Assembly (NCBI RefSeq): GCF_009789555.1 | Contig: NZ_CP046902.1 | Location: 608,001-672,000, forward strand | Length of the DNA stretch: 64,000 bases | Source of the DNA: Stutzerimonas stutzeri | Lineage (GTDB): Bacteria > Pseudomonadota > Gammaproteobacteria > Pseudomonadales > Pseudomonadaceae | Reading direction: 5' to 3' | Shown here: positions 52,500-61,490 of the stretch, in pieces | Position numbering within the stretch: the stretch's first letter is position 1 | Layout of the letters: each line of letters begins with the position of its first letter | Program-made: the position numbers and the translations under genes | Notes under the pieces: generated by a model | Seen by the model: the letters and a program-made list of their open reading frames with translations, nothing else | Databases searched by the model: none | What the model was told of the DNA's origin: nothing

Positions 52500-53477
52500 T
52501 CACTGCTGCTGGCCGCCCACTTCCTTCCAGATGCCCTGGAATTCCGTCTCCATCTGCTCGAACATCTGGCCGTACTCATCGCCGGTGACGATGTCGATGT
52601 TCAGGGCGCGCTTCTTCGCATCCTCCAGGAAGGCCTGGTCGTCCTTCAGCGCCTCGAACGCGGCGATCAGCTGCTGACGCGCCTCGGCGGGAATGCCAGC
52701 CGGCGCGCTGTAGCCACGCGAGGAACCAGCGACCACGTCTACGCCCTTCTCCTTCAAGGTCGGCACGTCCGGCAGGCTGTCGACGCGCTCATCGGCGAAC
52801 ACCGCCAACGCCTTGAGGTTGCCGCTCTTGACCTGGCTATAAACGGTGCCGACGTTGTTGAAACTGACATCGATCTTGTTGCCCATGGCGGCCGTGGCGG
52901 ACGGGCCGTCGCCCTGGAACGGCACCTTTTTGAAGGACAGCCCCGTCGCCTTCTCGATCAGCAGGGTGGTGAAGAAGTCGTCGCCCCCCATCCCCGAATT
53001 GCCGACGGTGATCCGACCTGGCTTTTCCTTGGCCGCGGCGAGCAGGTCTTCGATGCTGTTGTAAGGGCTGTCCTTGGCGACCACGGCGATGCCCGGGTCG
53101 GTCACCACGTTGGCGATCGGTGTCAGGTCCTTGATGTTGTAGGTGATCGCGTCGTTCATGATGTAGTTGGTCATCAACATCGGGGTGTTGGTGATGCTGA
53201 TGACCGAACCGTCCTTCTTCGATTGCCGCGCCAGGCGCGTCCAGGCGATCGCGCCGGTGGCGCCCGGGATGTACTCGTTGACGAAGTTCACGCCCAGGTT
53301 CTTGCTCAGATAGGGCTGCACCAGCTGCGCCAGCACATCGCTGCCGCCGCCAGGCTTGAAGCCCTGCAGTACGGCGACATCGTCGCCAGCGACGTATTCG
53401 GCCTGAGCGGCGAAGGGGACGGAAAATGCCGTTACGGCGGTGAGAACGGCGGCGGACAGTTTCAAGTTGATCTTCAT
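52500..53477 (-). CDS. tctC: Tripartite tricarboxylate transporter binding protein TctC
   Basis: 325 residues with a Sec signal peptide (cleavage after AAQA near residue 26). Bug/TctC family: LVQPYLSKNLGVNFVNEYIPG, GATGAIAWTRLARQ, GGDDFFTTLLIEKATG. Periplasmic carboxylate-binding component. Given the flanking dehydratases, an aldonate or aldarate ligand is likely. Confidence 0.9.
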   Translation of the reverse strand: MKINLKLSAAVLTAVTAFSVPFAAQAEYVAGDDVAVLQGFKPGGGSDVLAQLVQPYLSKNLGVNFVNEYIPGATGAIAWTRLARQSKKDGSVISITNTPMLMTNYIMNDAITYNIKDLTPIANVVTDPGIAVVAKDSPYNSIEDLLAAAKEKPGRITVGNSGMGGDDFFTTLLIEKATGLSFKKVPFQGDGPSATAAMGNKIDVSFNNVGTVYSQVKSGNLKALAVFADERVDSLPDVPTLKEKGVDVVAGSSRGYSAPAGIPAEARQQLIAAFEALKDDQAFLEDAKKRALNIDIVTGDEYGQMFEQMETEFQGIWKEVGGQQQ

Positions 53478-53591
53478 TTCGCTAACTCCACGTTTCTTGT
53501 TGGATTTATGGTGTCTGGCTACCGGGCCCAGACGTGGTCAGGGGCGACGACCGAGCGCCGCCGCCCCTACAGCGGTCATGCTTTTCGCTCC

Positions 53592-54740
53592 TCAGCGGTT
53601 GTAGTCGAGGGTCATCCAGGGCTGGCTGCCGCCAATGCTGTAGCGCGTGACGGCCTGTTCGTCGAAGTCGAAGCCGAGCCCCGGGGTCTGGTGCAGCTTG
53701 ATGTAGCCGTTTTCCTGCTCAAGCTGACGGTCGATCAGCCGGCGGAAGTTAAGGACCTGGTCATCCCAGAAGAACTCCACGTAACGGGCGTTCGGCGTTG
53801 CCGCGACCAGCGGCGCGTGCACGTCATGGAACCAGTGGGGGTACATCGGCACGCCATAACCGGCCGCCATCGCCGCGATGCGGCGCCACTCGGTGATACC
53901 ACCGCACACCAGCGCGTCGGTCTGCAGGATGGCCGCACCGCCCTTGTCGAGCAGCTCCTTGTGTCGCCAGCGGCCCACTTCGACCTCGCCCGTGGCGACC
54001 GGAATCGGAGTGGCCCGAGCCAGCCGCGCGTGGCTGTCGATGTCGTCGACCAGGAACGGCTCCTCAATGAAACTCGGCTCGTAGCGCTCGAAGCGGCGCA
54101 CGTACTGCAGCGCCTCGGTCACATCGCTCCAGGCGTTGTTGGCATCGAGCATCAACTCGATATCCGGCCCTACGGCCTCCCGCGCGGCGGCTACACGGGC
54201 CTGCTCCTCCTTCGGAGACAGACGTCCGGTCTTCATTTTCACGGCCTTGAAGCCGAGCGAGACGTAGTGCGCCATCTCCTCGCCGAGCCGCTCGGGCGTC
54301 TTGCCATCGAGGTAGTAGCCGCCGCTGGCGTAGGCCAGTACCCGGTCCGCGCTGGCCGCGCCGAGATAGCGATGCAGCGGCAGGCCGGCGCTCCGAGCGT
54401 TGAGGTCCCAGAGCGCGGTGTCGAGGATGCTGATGGCCCGCATGACAACCCCGGCGCGCCCTTGCAACAGGGCCTCCTGATACATCGCCTTCCAGAGCGC
54501 CTCGACATCCAGCGAGTCACGACCCAGCAATACCGGTGCCAGCAACTTTTCAACGGCCACCGGCAGCAACTCGCCACCTGCGCTGCCGACGTAGCAGAAC
54601 CCGATGCCGCTCACACCGTTCTCGCCGGTCACCTTGACCAGGCCGTAGTCGCGGGCATGCACCGTGCGGTTGGAAAACGACGTGACCTGGTCCAGCGGCA
54701 CGCGAGCAGCGCATACGGAGATGGAACTGATTATTGCCAT
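53592..54740 (-). CDS. Enolase-superfamily sugar-acid dehydratase (mandelate racemase-like)
   Basis: 382 residues from the ATG at 54740 (MAIISSISVCAARVPLD). Barrel motifs: KxK in FKAVKMKTGRL, metal ligands in LMLDANNAW, FIEEPF and ATGEVEVG, and histidines in PHWFHDVHAPL. This set belongs to the mandelate racemase/galactarate-talarate-type dehydratases. First gene of the minus-strand operon, divergent from a LacI gene with operator palindromes between. Would make a 2-keto-3-deoxy sugar acid. Exact sugar unknown. Confidence 0.85.
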   Translation of the reverse strand: MAIISSISVCAARVPLDQVTSFSNRTVHARDYGLVKVTGENGVSGIGFCYVGSAGGELLPVAVEKLLAPVLLGRDSLDVEALWKAMYQEALLQGRAGVVMRAISILDTALWDLNARSAGLPLHRYLGAASADRVLAYASGGYYLDGKTPERLGEEMAHYVSLGFKAVKMKTGRLSPKEEQARVAAAREAVGPDIELMLDANNAWSDVTEALQYVRRFERYEPSFIEEPFLVDDIDSHARLARATPIPVATGEVEVGRWRHKELLDKGGAAILQTDALVCGGITEWRRIAAMAAGYGVPMYPHWFHDVHAPLVAATPNARYVEFFWDDQVLNFRRLIDRQLEQENGYIKLHQTPGLGFDFDEQAVTRYSIGGSQPWMTLDYNR

Positions 54741-54774
54741 TGTTTTTTCGTCCTGATCTCGCTCGAATTGTCGT

Positions 54775-54790
54775 ATGTAAGCGCTTTCAT
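54775..54790. promoter_or_regulatory. LacI-type operator O1
   Basis: ATGTAAGC-GCTTTCAT, a CG-centred 16-bp palindrome with one mismatch, 35 bp upstream of the dehydratase start. Confidence 0.7.
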
Positions 54791-54852
54791 TTCTGTCCTG
54801 ACAGGCCTCTGGATCGGGCCATTCGGCATATCGAGACGGCGTGAAAGCAGCC

Positions 54853-54868
54853 ATGTAATCGCTTACAT
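54853..54868. promoter_or_regulatory. LacI-type operator O2
   Basis: ATGTAATC-GCTTACAT, CG-centred palindrome with one mismatch, midway between the divergent genes; 78 bp from O1. Confidence 0.7.
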
Positions 54869-54883
54869 TCCAAAAATAATGCG

Positions 54884-54899
54884 ATGTAAGCGTTTACAA
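54884..54899. promoter_or_regulatory. LacI-type operator O3
   Basis: ATGTAAGC-GTTTACAA, CG-centred palindrome with two mismatches, 31 bp from O2 and 70 bp before the LacI start. Confidence 0.7.
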
Positions 54900-54968
54900 A
54901 AACCTAGTTTCGGTTTTTCCTAATGTCAAACACCAATCGCTAAGCGGCCATTCAAAAAGGACACGGAA

Positions 54969-56009
54969 ATGGGTGACTCGCCTTTCTCGGCTCTGCTGTC
55001 GCGCGCCAGCCTGCAGGACGTCGCGCGGCTGGCAGGCGTGTCGACGGCAACGGTTTCTCGGGTCATCAATGGCAGCGCCACCGTCAGCGATGACAAACGC
55101 CACGCGGTCCAGCGGGCGTGCGATGAGCTCGGCTACGTGCTCAACGCCGCCGCGCGGACCCTGGCGTCACGCCGCAGCATGACCATCGGAGCGGTCGTTC
55201 CGACGCTGGCCACCGAAACCTTCTCGCGCACGCTCGCGGCCTTCCAGCAACGGGTTCACGAAGCCGGTTACACCCTGCTGGTCGCCAGTTTCGGGTTCGA
55301 TGCGCAAGTGGAACTGAAGGAGGTCCAGACCATGCTGGAGCATGGCGTGGATGCGCTGATGGTGGTCGGTCGCACGCACGATCCGAAGATGTGGGACCTC
55401 ATCGAACGCAAGCGCATCCCCTGCGTGCAGGCCTGGGCGCAAGACCCTCATCGCCCGAGCGTCGGCTTTGACAACGTCGCGGTCGCGCGGCAGATGGTCG
55501 AGCACCTGTTGTCCCTGGGACACCGCAAATTCGCCATGATCGTGGGCGAGCCCTCCTTCAACGACCGTGTCGGCGACCGGATCGCAGGCACCGGCGCGCG
55601 GCTGGCCGAAGAAGGCCTGGCGATCCCCGCCCACTGGCACATGGAGACGGACCTGACGCTTGAAGGCGCGATTGTCGCCATGCAGCGGCTGTTGCGCGGC
55701 CCGACGCGCCCCACCGCGGTCATCTGTGCCAACGACCTGCTCGCCTTCGGCGCCCTGCTCGCCGCGAAGAACCTCGGCGTGCGGGTGCCCGAAGAGGTTT
55801 CCATCGTCGGCTTCAACGACTTCGACTACGCCAGGTACATGTCCCCGCCGCTGACAACGATTCGCGTGGACCTCGCGCAGATAGGCGATTTCGCCGGGGC
55901 CTACCTGCTCGAAGCCCTGGCGGGCAAGCGGCCGGTCGGCCTGATAGAAACGACCACGGAGTTGCTGGTGCGAGGGAGTTCCGGCCAGGCACCAAGCGGC
56001 CCGGAGTGA
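54969..56009 (+). CDS. LacI-family transcriptional regulator (GntR-of-gluconate type)
   Basis: 346 residues. N-terminal helix-turn-helix and hinge (LQDVARLAGVSTATVSRVIN, YVLNAAARTLASRRS), then a periplasmic-binding-like sugar-acid domain (FDNVAVARQMVEHLLSLGHR, AVICANDLLAFGALLAAK). It heads the plus-strand arm LacI-IlvD/Edd-FAH and faces the dehydratase-TctCBA arm, with three operators in the shared 228-bp gap, so it should repress both arms and be released by a sugar acid. Confidence 0.92.
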   Translation: MGDSPFSALLSRASLQDVARLAGVSTATVSRVINGSATVSDDKRHAVQRACDELGYVLNAAARTLASRRSMTIGAVVPTLATETFSRTLAAFQQRVHEAGYTLLVASFGFDAQVELKEVQTMLEHGVDALMVVGRTHDPKMWDLIERKRIPCVQAWAQDPHRPSVGFDNVAVARQMVEHLLSLGHRKFAMIVGEPSFNDRVGDRIAGTGARLAEEGLAIPAHWHMETDLTLEGAIVAMQRLLRGPTRPTAVICANDLLAFGALLAAKNLGVRVPEEVSIVGFNDFDYARYMSPPLTTIRVDLAQIGDFAGAYLLEALAGKRPVGLIETTTELLVRGSSGQAPSGPE

Positions 56010-56079
56010 GCCGTCCACCGCCTATTCACCCTGGAGCCGATTGCCACGGCATCGTTCCAACCATCGAGAGGAAACGCCC

Positions 56080-57834
56080 ATGAACAAGAACAATGGCAAC
56101 TCGGTAGACAACGTGGCGCAGGGGATGCGCAAGGGCCTGACCAACTATGGCGACGCGGAATTCTCGCTGTTTCTGCGCAAAGCCTTCATCAAGGGGGCCG
56201 GTTATTCCGACGACGCCCTGTCGCGCCCGATCGTCGGCATCACTAACACAGGCAGCGGCTTCAACCCGTGCCATGGCAACGCACCGCAGCTGATCGAAGC
56301 CGTCAAGCGCGGGGTGATGCTGGCCGGCGGGTTGCCGGTGGATTTCCCCACCATCTCGATCCATGAGAGCTTCGCCCACCCCAACAGCATGTTCCTGCGC
56401 AACCTCATGTCCATGGACACCGAGGAAATGATCCGCGCCTTGCCGATGGACGCCGTCGTACTGATCGGCGGCTGCGACAAGACCGTCCCAGCCCAGTTGA
56501 TGGGTGCCGCCAGCGCCGGCGTGCCGGCCATCCAGCTGGTCAGCGGCTCGATGCTCACCGGCTCGCACCGGGGCGTGCGCGTCGGTGCCTGTACCGACTG
56601 CCGGCGCTTCTGGGGCATGTATCGCGGCGACGAAATCGACCAGCAGGAAATCACCGAGGTCAACGACCAACTGGTCGCCAGCGTCGGTACCTGCTCGGTC
56701 ATGGGCACCGCCAGCACCATGGCCTGCGTCACCGAAGCACTTGGCATGATGCTGCCTGGCGGAGCCACGCCACCGGCGGTCACCGCCGACCGTATCCGCA
56801 TCGCCGAGCGCACCGGCACCCAGGCGGTGGCGATGATCCAGGCGGGATTGACGCCTGACCGCATTCTTACCCGGAAGGCCTTCGAGAATGCCCTGATGGT
56901 GCTGCTGGCCATCGGCGGTTCGACCAATGGCATCGTTCACCTGGCCGCGATTGCCGGCCGTTGCGGCATCCGCATCGACATGGACCAGGTCGACGCACTC
57001 GGCCGCAACATTCCGGTGCTGGTCAATCTCAAGCCATCCGGCACGCATTATATGGAAGACCTGCACAAGGCCGGTGGGCTGGCGCCCGTATTGCGCGAGC
57101 TGCGGCCGTTCCTGCACCTCGACGCGCTGACGGTCACCGGGCGCACGCTGGGCGAGGAACTCGACCAGCTCGCGGCCTTCGCACAGGACGTCGTACGGCC
57201 GCTGGACAACCCGATCTACCCGCAGGGCGGCATCGCCTTCCTGCGCGGCAACCTTGCGCCGGACGGGGCGATCATCAAGCAGTCGGCCGCCAGTCCCGAG
57301 TTGATGGAACATGAAGGTCGCGTGGTGGTGTTCGATGGCCTGGAAGACCTCGCCCAGCGCATCGATGACCCCGCGCTCGACGTCGAGGCGCACGACATCC
57401 TGGTCCTCAAGAACATCGGCCCGAAAGGCGCACCCGGCATGCCCGAAGCTGGCTACATCCCGATCCCTCGCAAGCTGGCGCGCGCCGGCGTGAAGGATAT
57501 GGTGCGCATCTCCGATGGCCGCATGAGCGGCACGGCGGGCGGCACCATCATCCTGCACGTTACCCCCGAGGCAGCCGTGGGCGGGCCGCTGGCGCTGATC
57601 GAGAGCGGCGATCGCCTGCGCCTGAGCGTAAGCGAGCGCCGCCTCGAACTGCTGGTGAGCGACGAGGAACTGGCACGTCGGCGCGATGCCGTCGAGCTGC
57701 CCGAACGGCGCGAAGGCGACGAGCGCGGCTATCGCAAGCTGTTTCTCGAGACCGTGACGCAAGCCGATCAGGGCTGCGATTTCGATTTTTTGCGCAGCCT
57801 GGACGAATCCGGCAGCGTGCCGCTGCGCAAGTGA
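56080..57834 (+). CDS. IlvD/Edd-family sugar-acid dehydratase
   Basis: 584 residues from the ATG at 56080, after GAGAGGAAA; the open frame starts earlier but this start has the ribosome site. [2Fe-2S] cysteines in FNPCHGNAP, GGCDKTVPAQ and GTCSVMGTAST, the last with the usual TAST context; metal-binding and C-terminal lid regions present (ISDGRMSGTAGGTI). Length and sequence fit aldonate dehydratases such as xylonate/arabonate dehydratase rather than Edd or true IlvD. A second dehydratase type in one locus besides the enolase-superfamily enzyme. Confidence 0.87.
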   Translation: MNKNNGNSVDNVAQGMRKGLTNYGDAEFSLFLRKAFIKGAGYSDDALSRPIVGITNTGSGFNPCHGNAPQLIEAVKRGVMLAGGLPVDFPTISIHESFAHPNSMFLRNLMSMDTEEMIRALPMDAVVLIGGCDKTVPAQLMGAASAGVPAIQLVSGSMLTGSHRGVRVGACTDCRRFWGMYRGDEIDQQEITEVNDQLVASVGTCSVMGTASTMACVTEALGMMLPGGATPPAVTADRIRIAERTGTQAVAMIQAGLTPDRILTRKAFENALMVLLAIGGSTNGIVHLAAIAGRCGIRIDMDQVDALGRNIPVLVNLKPSGTHYMEDLHKAGGLAPVLRELRPFLHLDALTVTGRTLGEELDQLAAFAQDVVRPLDNPIYPQGGIAFLRGNLAPDGAIIKQSAASPELMEHEGRVVVFDGLEDLAQRIDDPALDVEAHDILVLKNIGPKGAPGMPEAGYIPIPRKLARAGVKDMVRISDGRMSGTAGGTIILHVTPEAAVGGPLALIESGDRLRLSVSERRLELLVSDEELARRRDAVELPERREGDERGYRKLFLETVTQADQGCDFDFLRSLDESGSVPLRK

Positions 57835-57883
57835 CCCGGCAGCCCTGGCGCTGCCCTCAACGACCCCAACCTGGAGCCTGAAC

Positions 57884-58585
57884 GTGCACTCGACAGACCC
57901 AAACGATTACCTCTTCACCCCCGCCATCGCCAGCCTCGCCGTGGTCGGTAGCCGTCAGCGCTATCCGGTCCGTCGTGTCTATTGCGTCGGACGCAACTAT
58001 GCCGAACATGCGCGTGAAATGGGGCATGATCCTGATCGCGAACCGCCGTTTTTCTTCACCAAACACCCGGACAGTCTGCTGCCGGACGGCAGCGTGTTCC
58101 CCTACCCGCCTGGCACCGAGAGCGTGCACCACGAAATCGAGATGGTCGTGGCCATCGGCCGTGGCGGTGCCGATATCTCCGTCGAACAGGCACTCGAACA
58201 CGTTTACGGCTACGCCGTCGGGCTGGACATGACGCGTCGCGACCTGCAAGCCGAAGCGAAGAAGATGGGGCGCCCCTGGGCGGTGGCAAAGGGCTTCGAT
58301 CATGCTGCTCCCTGCTCGGCGCTGGTGCCGGCCGCGAAGATCGGCCACCCGACGGAGGGCCGTGTCTGGCTCGACGTCAACGGCGAGACCCGCCAGGATG
58401 GCGATCTGGCCTCGCTGATCTGGAGCGTACCGGAGGTGGTTGCCTACCTGTCGAGGCTGTTCGTGCTCGAACCCGGCGACCTGATCATGACCGGCACCCC
58501 GGCAGGCGTCGGACCCGTGCAACGCGGCGACAGACTGAGCGGTGGCGTCCAGGGCATCGGCACGCTCGAGATCACCGTGGGTTGA
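57884..58585 (+). CDS. Fumarylacetoacetate hydrolase-family protein
   Basis: 233 residues from a GTG with GGAG 9 nt upstream. FAH fold: VYCVGRNYAEHAREMG, metal ligands in VHHEIEMVVAIG and GYAVGLDMTRRDLQ, Lys in WAVAKGFDHA, and the family end GDLIMTGTPAGVGPV. Members hydrolyse C-C bonds in 2,4-dioxo acids or decarboxylate oxaloacetate. In this context it could cleave a 2,4-diketo-3-deoxy sugar acid to pyruvate and a hydroxyacid, which the two hydroxyacid dehydrogenases across the locus could use. Confidence 0.87.
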   Translation: MHSTDPNDYLFTPAIASLAVVGSRQRYPVRRVYCVGRNYAEHAREMGHDPDREPPFFFTKHPDSLLPDGSVFPYPPGTESVHHEIEMVVAIGRGGADISVEQALEHVYGYAVGLDMTRRDLQAEAKKMGRPWAVAKGFDHAAPCSALVPAAKIGHPTEGRVWLDVNGETRQDGDLASLIWSVPEVVAYLSRLFVLEPGDLIMTGTPAGVGPVQRGDRLSGGVQGIGTLEITVG

Positions 58586-58793
58586 GCCCCTGGACGACCG
58601 GGCGGGTATCGTTTCGGCGTCGCCGCGTCCTGACGTGCGACGTGATTCGACAGACCCGCGCCGGTGCGACCAGACGGCGCCAGGCGGTCGCGATCAACCG
58701 ACCGTCGATTCGGCTGCGCAAGCGGTACAACCTCTTCTGCAAGCGGCGGCGGGATGCTAGCGTTCAAGCCCCGAGGCTGCCTGGAGACGCCAC

Positions 58794-59957
58794 ATGCGCT
58801 CATCGCTCAGACACCGCGCGCGCGTGCTGGTCACCGTGCTGGCGACGACGCTCAGCTGTTTCGCCCTGGCCGATGCGCGCCAGAGCCACATCGATGCGAC
58901 GGTAAATGAAGCCGCGCGGCGCCTGATGGCGCAGCACGCGATCCCTGGCCTGGCCATCGCGATCACCGCCCAGGGCACGCAGCATTTTTATAATTTCGGC
59001 GTGGCGTCGACCGCGACGCAGCAGGCGGTGACATCCAACACGCTTTTCGAAGTCGGCTCGCTCAGCAAGACGTTGACCGCGACGCTCGCGGCCTATGCCG
59101 ACGCGCTCGGCACGCTATCGCTGGGCGACAGCCCCAGCCGCCATCTGCCCGCGCTGCGGGGCAGCAAGCTCGACGAGATCACCCTGATCGATCTGGCGAC
59201 GCACACGGCTGGCGATTTCCCGTTGCAGTTGCCCGACGAGATTCGTACCGACACGCAGTTGATCGCGTATTTCAGAGCGTGGCAGCCGCGGCACGCACCG
59301 GGCAGCCGTCGCGTCTATGCGAACCCCGGCATAGGGTTGTTAGGCATGGCCGGCGCCAGCAGTCTCGGGCTTGGCTACGTCGATGCCGTGCAGACCCGGC
59401 TGCTGCCGAAGCTCGGCATGACGAGCACCTTTATCGACATCCCGCCAGCCGAGATGGCGCGCTATGCCCAGGGTTACAACAAGGACGGCGATCCCGTCCG
59501 GCTGAACCCGGCACTGCTGGCTGACGAAGCCTACGGTGTGAAAAGCACCAGCAGGGATCTGCTTCGCTTCGTCGAGGTCCAGCTCGGCGAGATCGATACC
59601 GACGGTGCGATCCGACGCGCCATCGAGACAACCCGAACCGGCTACCATCGAGTCGGCGCCATGACCCAGGCACTGGTCTGGGAGCAGTACGCCTATCCGG
59701 TGGCGCTGCAGGACCTGCTGACCGGCAACGCCAGCGCGATGGTGCTGGAAAGCCAACCCACTGCGCCGATCAGCCCACCTCTGCCCCCGCAGGACGATGT
59801 CTGGGTCAACAAGACCGGCTCGACCAACGGCTTCGGCGCCTATCTGGCCTTCATACCGGCGAAACGATTGGGGATCGTCATCCTGGCTAACCGGTACTAC
59901 CCGAACGAGGCGCGGGTGAAGCTTGCCTATCGCATCCTGACCCAGCTGAGCGACTGA
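58794..59957 (+). CDS. ampC: Class C beta-lactamase (AmpC-type)
   Basis: 387 residues with a signal peptide ending ...CFALA-DA near residue 28. All serine-hydrolase landmarks of class C are present in order: SLSK (Ser nucleophile, GSLSKTLTA near residue 90), YAN (VYANPGIGLLG, near 175) and KTG (NKTGSTNGFGAYLAF, near 342). Length is as for chromosomal cephalosporinases. No ampR regulator is adjacent, so expression may be constitutive and low. It sits alone between the sugar-acid and malonate loci. Confidence 0.9.
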   Translation: MRSSLRHRARVLVTVLATTLSCFALADARQSHIDATVNEAARRLMAQHAIPGLAIAITAQGTQHFYNFGVASTATQQAVTSNTLFEVGSLSKTLTATLAAYADALGTLSLGDSPSRHLPALRGSKLDEITLIDLATHTAGDFPLQLPDEIRTDTQLIAYFRAWQPRHAPGSRRVYANPGIGLLGMAGASSLGLGYVDAVQTRLLPKLGMTSTFIDIPPAEMARYAQGYNKDGDPVRLNPALLADEAYGVKSTSRDLLRFVEVQLGEIDTDGAIRRAIETTRTGYHRVGAMTQALVWEQYAYPVALQDLLTGNASAMVLESQPTAPISPPLPPQDDVWVNKTGSTNGFGAYLAFIPAKRLGIVILANRYYPNEARVKLAYRILTQLSD

Positions 59958-60013
59958 CTCTCGCGGGCGCCAACCTGCCTGGCGTTGCCGCCCGCCAGCG
60001 GCGGTCGCGACGC

Positions 60014-60199
60014 CTAGCGATCGATTTCCGAGCCGTGGCCGGCAAGCCGGTCCGCTGCCGCAGTGGTTTGCTGAGCGGGCTCCGCGTCCCGGCCGTCTTC
60101 GCTGCGAATGCCCATGGCCATCAACAATGTTTCGGTCACTTCCATGAAGGAATACCCATCGGCCCATATCTGGGTCTTTACGTTCAGCCTGTCATCCAT
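60014..60199 (-). CDS. Small hypothetical protein
   Basis: 61 residues from the ATG at 60199 (MDDRLNVKTQIWADGYSFME), chosen for AGGAA 7 nt upstream. A soluble acidic protein with no recognised domain; the segment WADGYSFMEVTETLLMAMGI looks helical and coding-like. Function unknown. Confidence 0.5.
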   Translation of the reverse strand: MDDRLNVKTQIWADGYSFMEVTETLLMAMGIRSEDGRDAEPAQQTTAAADRLAGHGSEIDR

Positions 60200-60526
60200 T
60201 TTTCGGTTCCTGAGCTGGAGCGTCCGTCCAGCCGTTCGTTCAGTGAATTGCCGAGCTGGCAACCGGCAACTACAGCACTGAACATGCCATCCTTCACGGT
60301 TACGATTAATCGTTTGTAATCAATTAGTTACGCAACCAGCACCTCACGCGCACGTTGCAAGTTGCATGACCGCAGCCGCAACCCCATGCGATGTGCACGC
60401 CTGGTCGCTGGCGCCCGGTATCGCCGCGCGCTCAGCCGGGTATCACCGGCCAGGCGCAACCGATTCGCAAGGCCCCAGGCGTGTTCGCGGCAGGCATAAT
60501 TGCCTTCCTTGACCGAGCCCTTGCCC
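60200..60526. other. Intergenic region upstream of mdcR
   Basis: 327 bp without a supportable gene. An AT-rich stretch at about 60298-60335 (with GATTAATC) may hold the mdcR promoter. No clear MdcR site was recognised. Confidence 0.5.
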
Positions 60527-61447
60527 ATGCAGATCGACGAAGAACTTACCCTCAAGAAGCTGGAGGTCTTCCTGGCCTTCATGCGCAGCGGAAACCTGAG
60601 CAAGGCGGCGGCTGAACTCGATACCAGCAACGTCAGCGTGCACCGCGCCATCCATTCGCTTGAAAGCGCGCTGCGTTGCCCGCTGTTCAAGCATGAAGGG
60701 CGCCACCTGATACCGCTGGAAAGTGCCTATGTGCTCGAAGAAAAGGCCCAGAAGCTGGTCCAGGACGTGCTCGAAACGGTGCGCCAGACGCGCGAGGCCG
60801 CAGGCTTTTCGGCTGAGCGCTTCAAACTCGGCGCGCTCTACTCGCTGACGGTCAAAACCGTGCCGCAGCTGATCATGGGGTTGAAACTGCGCCGCAGCGA
60901 ACTCAACATCGACCTGATCCTCGGCTCCAACATCGACCTGTTCTACAAGCTGAAAAACATGGAGCTGGACGCCATCCTGGTGTCGCTGAACGAGAGCGTC
61001 AGCAACGATCCGGACTGCGCCCAGCTACCGCTGTTCGCCGATGACATCTTTCTCGCCGCGCCTGCCGACTCGCCCTTTGCACAACAGCCGGAAGTCGATC
61101 TGAGCGAATTGCGCGACGCGACGTTCATCACGCTCACCCAGGGCTTCGCTACGCATCAGGACGGCAACCGGGTCTTCCAGCAGGCTGGATTCGAGCCGAA
61201 GGTGGCGATGCAGGTGAACGACATCTTCACCTTGCTGAGCATGGTCAATTCGGGCGTGGGCTACGCGCTGCTGCCGGGGCGCGTTGGGATGGTGTACGAA
61301 TCCAGGGTCAGGCTGGTGCCGTTGCAGGCGCGCTATCACCTGCAACAGCACATCGGCGTGGTCTTTCTCAAAGCCAAGGAACGCGACCCGAACCTGCTCG
61401 CGCTCCTCGCCGAATGCCGCATGTACAGCCTGAAAAACCCGAGTTGA
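60527..61447 (+). CDS. mdcR: LysR-family regulator of malonate utilisation
   Basis: 306 residues from the ATG at 60527 (MQIDEELTLKKLEVFLAFMR); a TTG at 60500 is in frame but less likely. LysR helix-turn-helix (GNLSKAAAELDTSNVSVHRAIHS) and effector domain. The N-terminus and position beside the mdc cluster identify MdcR, the activator of malonate decarboxylase genes. It converges on madM with a 43-bp gap containing an inverted repeat. Confidence 0.88.
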   Translation: MQIDEELTLKKLEVFLAFMRSGNLSKAAAELDTSNVSVHRAIHSLESALRCPLFKHEGRHLIPLESAYVLEEKAQKLVQDVLETVRQTREAAGFSAERFKLGALYSLTVKTVPQLIMGLKLRRSELNIDLILGSNIDLFYKLKNMELDAILVSLNESVSNDPDCAQLPLFADDIFLAAPADSPFAQQPEVDLSELRDATFITLTQGFATHQDGNRVFQQAGFEPKVAMQVNDIFTLLSMVNSGVGYALLPGRVGMVYESRVRLVPLQARYHLQQHIGVVFLKAKERDPNLLALLAECRMYSLKNPS

Positions 61448-61482
61448 GGTGCAGCGGGTGGAAACGGCAACGCTTGCACCTC
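61446..61482. terminator. Possible terminator between mdcR and madM
   Basis: GAGGTGCA at 61446 and TGCACCTC at 61475 form a perfect 8-bp stem (extended by GCG/CGC) between convergent genes. There is no T tract, so it may be rho-dependent or inactive. Confidence 0.4.
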
Positions 61483-61490
61483 GGCGCCGC

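Noticed and set aside
52401..54923. 840-codon open frame on the plus strand
   Set aside because: Antisense to tctC and the enolase-superfamily dehydratase, whose domains and starts are clear. The translated sequence is His/Arg/Val-rich with no domain; a high-GC shadow.
56026..57762. 578-codon minus-strand open frame
   Set aside because: Antisense to the IlvD/Edd dehydratase, which has all its cysteine motifs.
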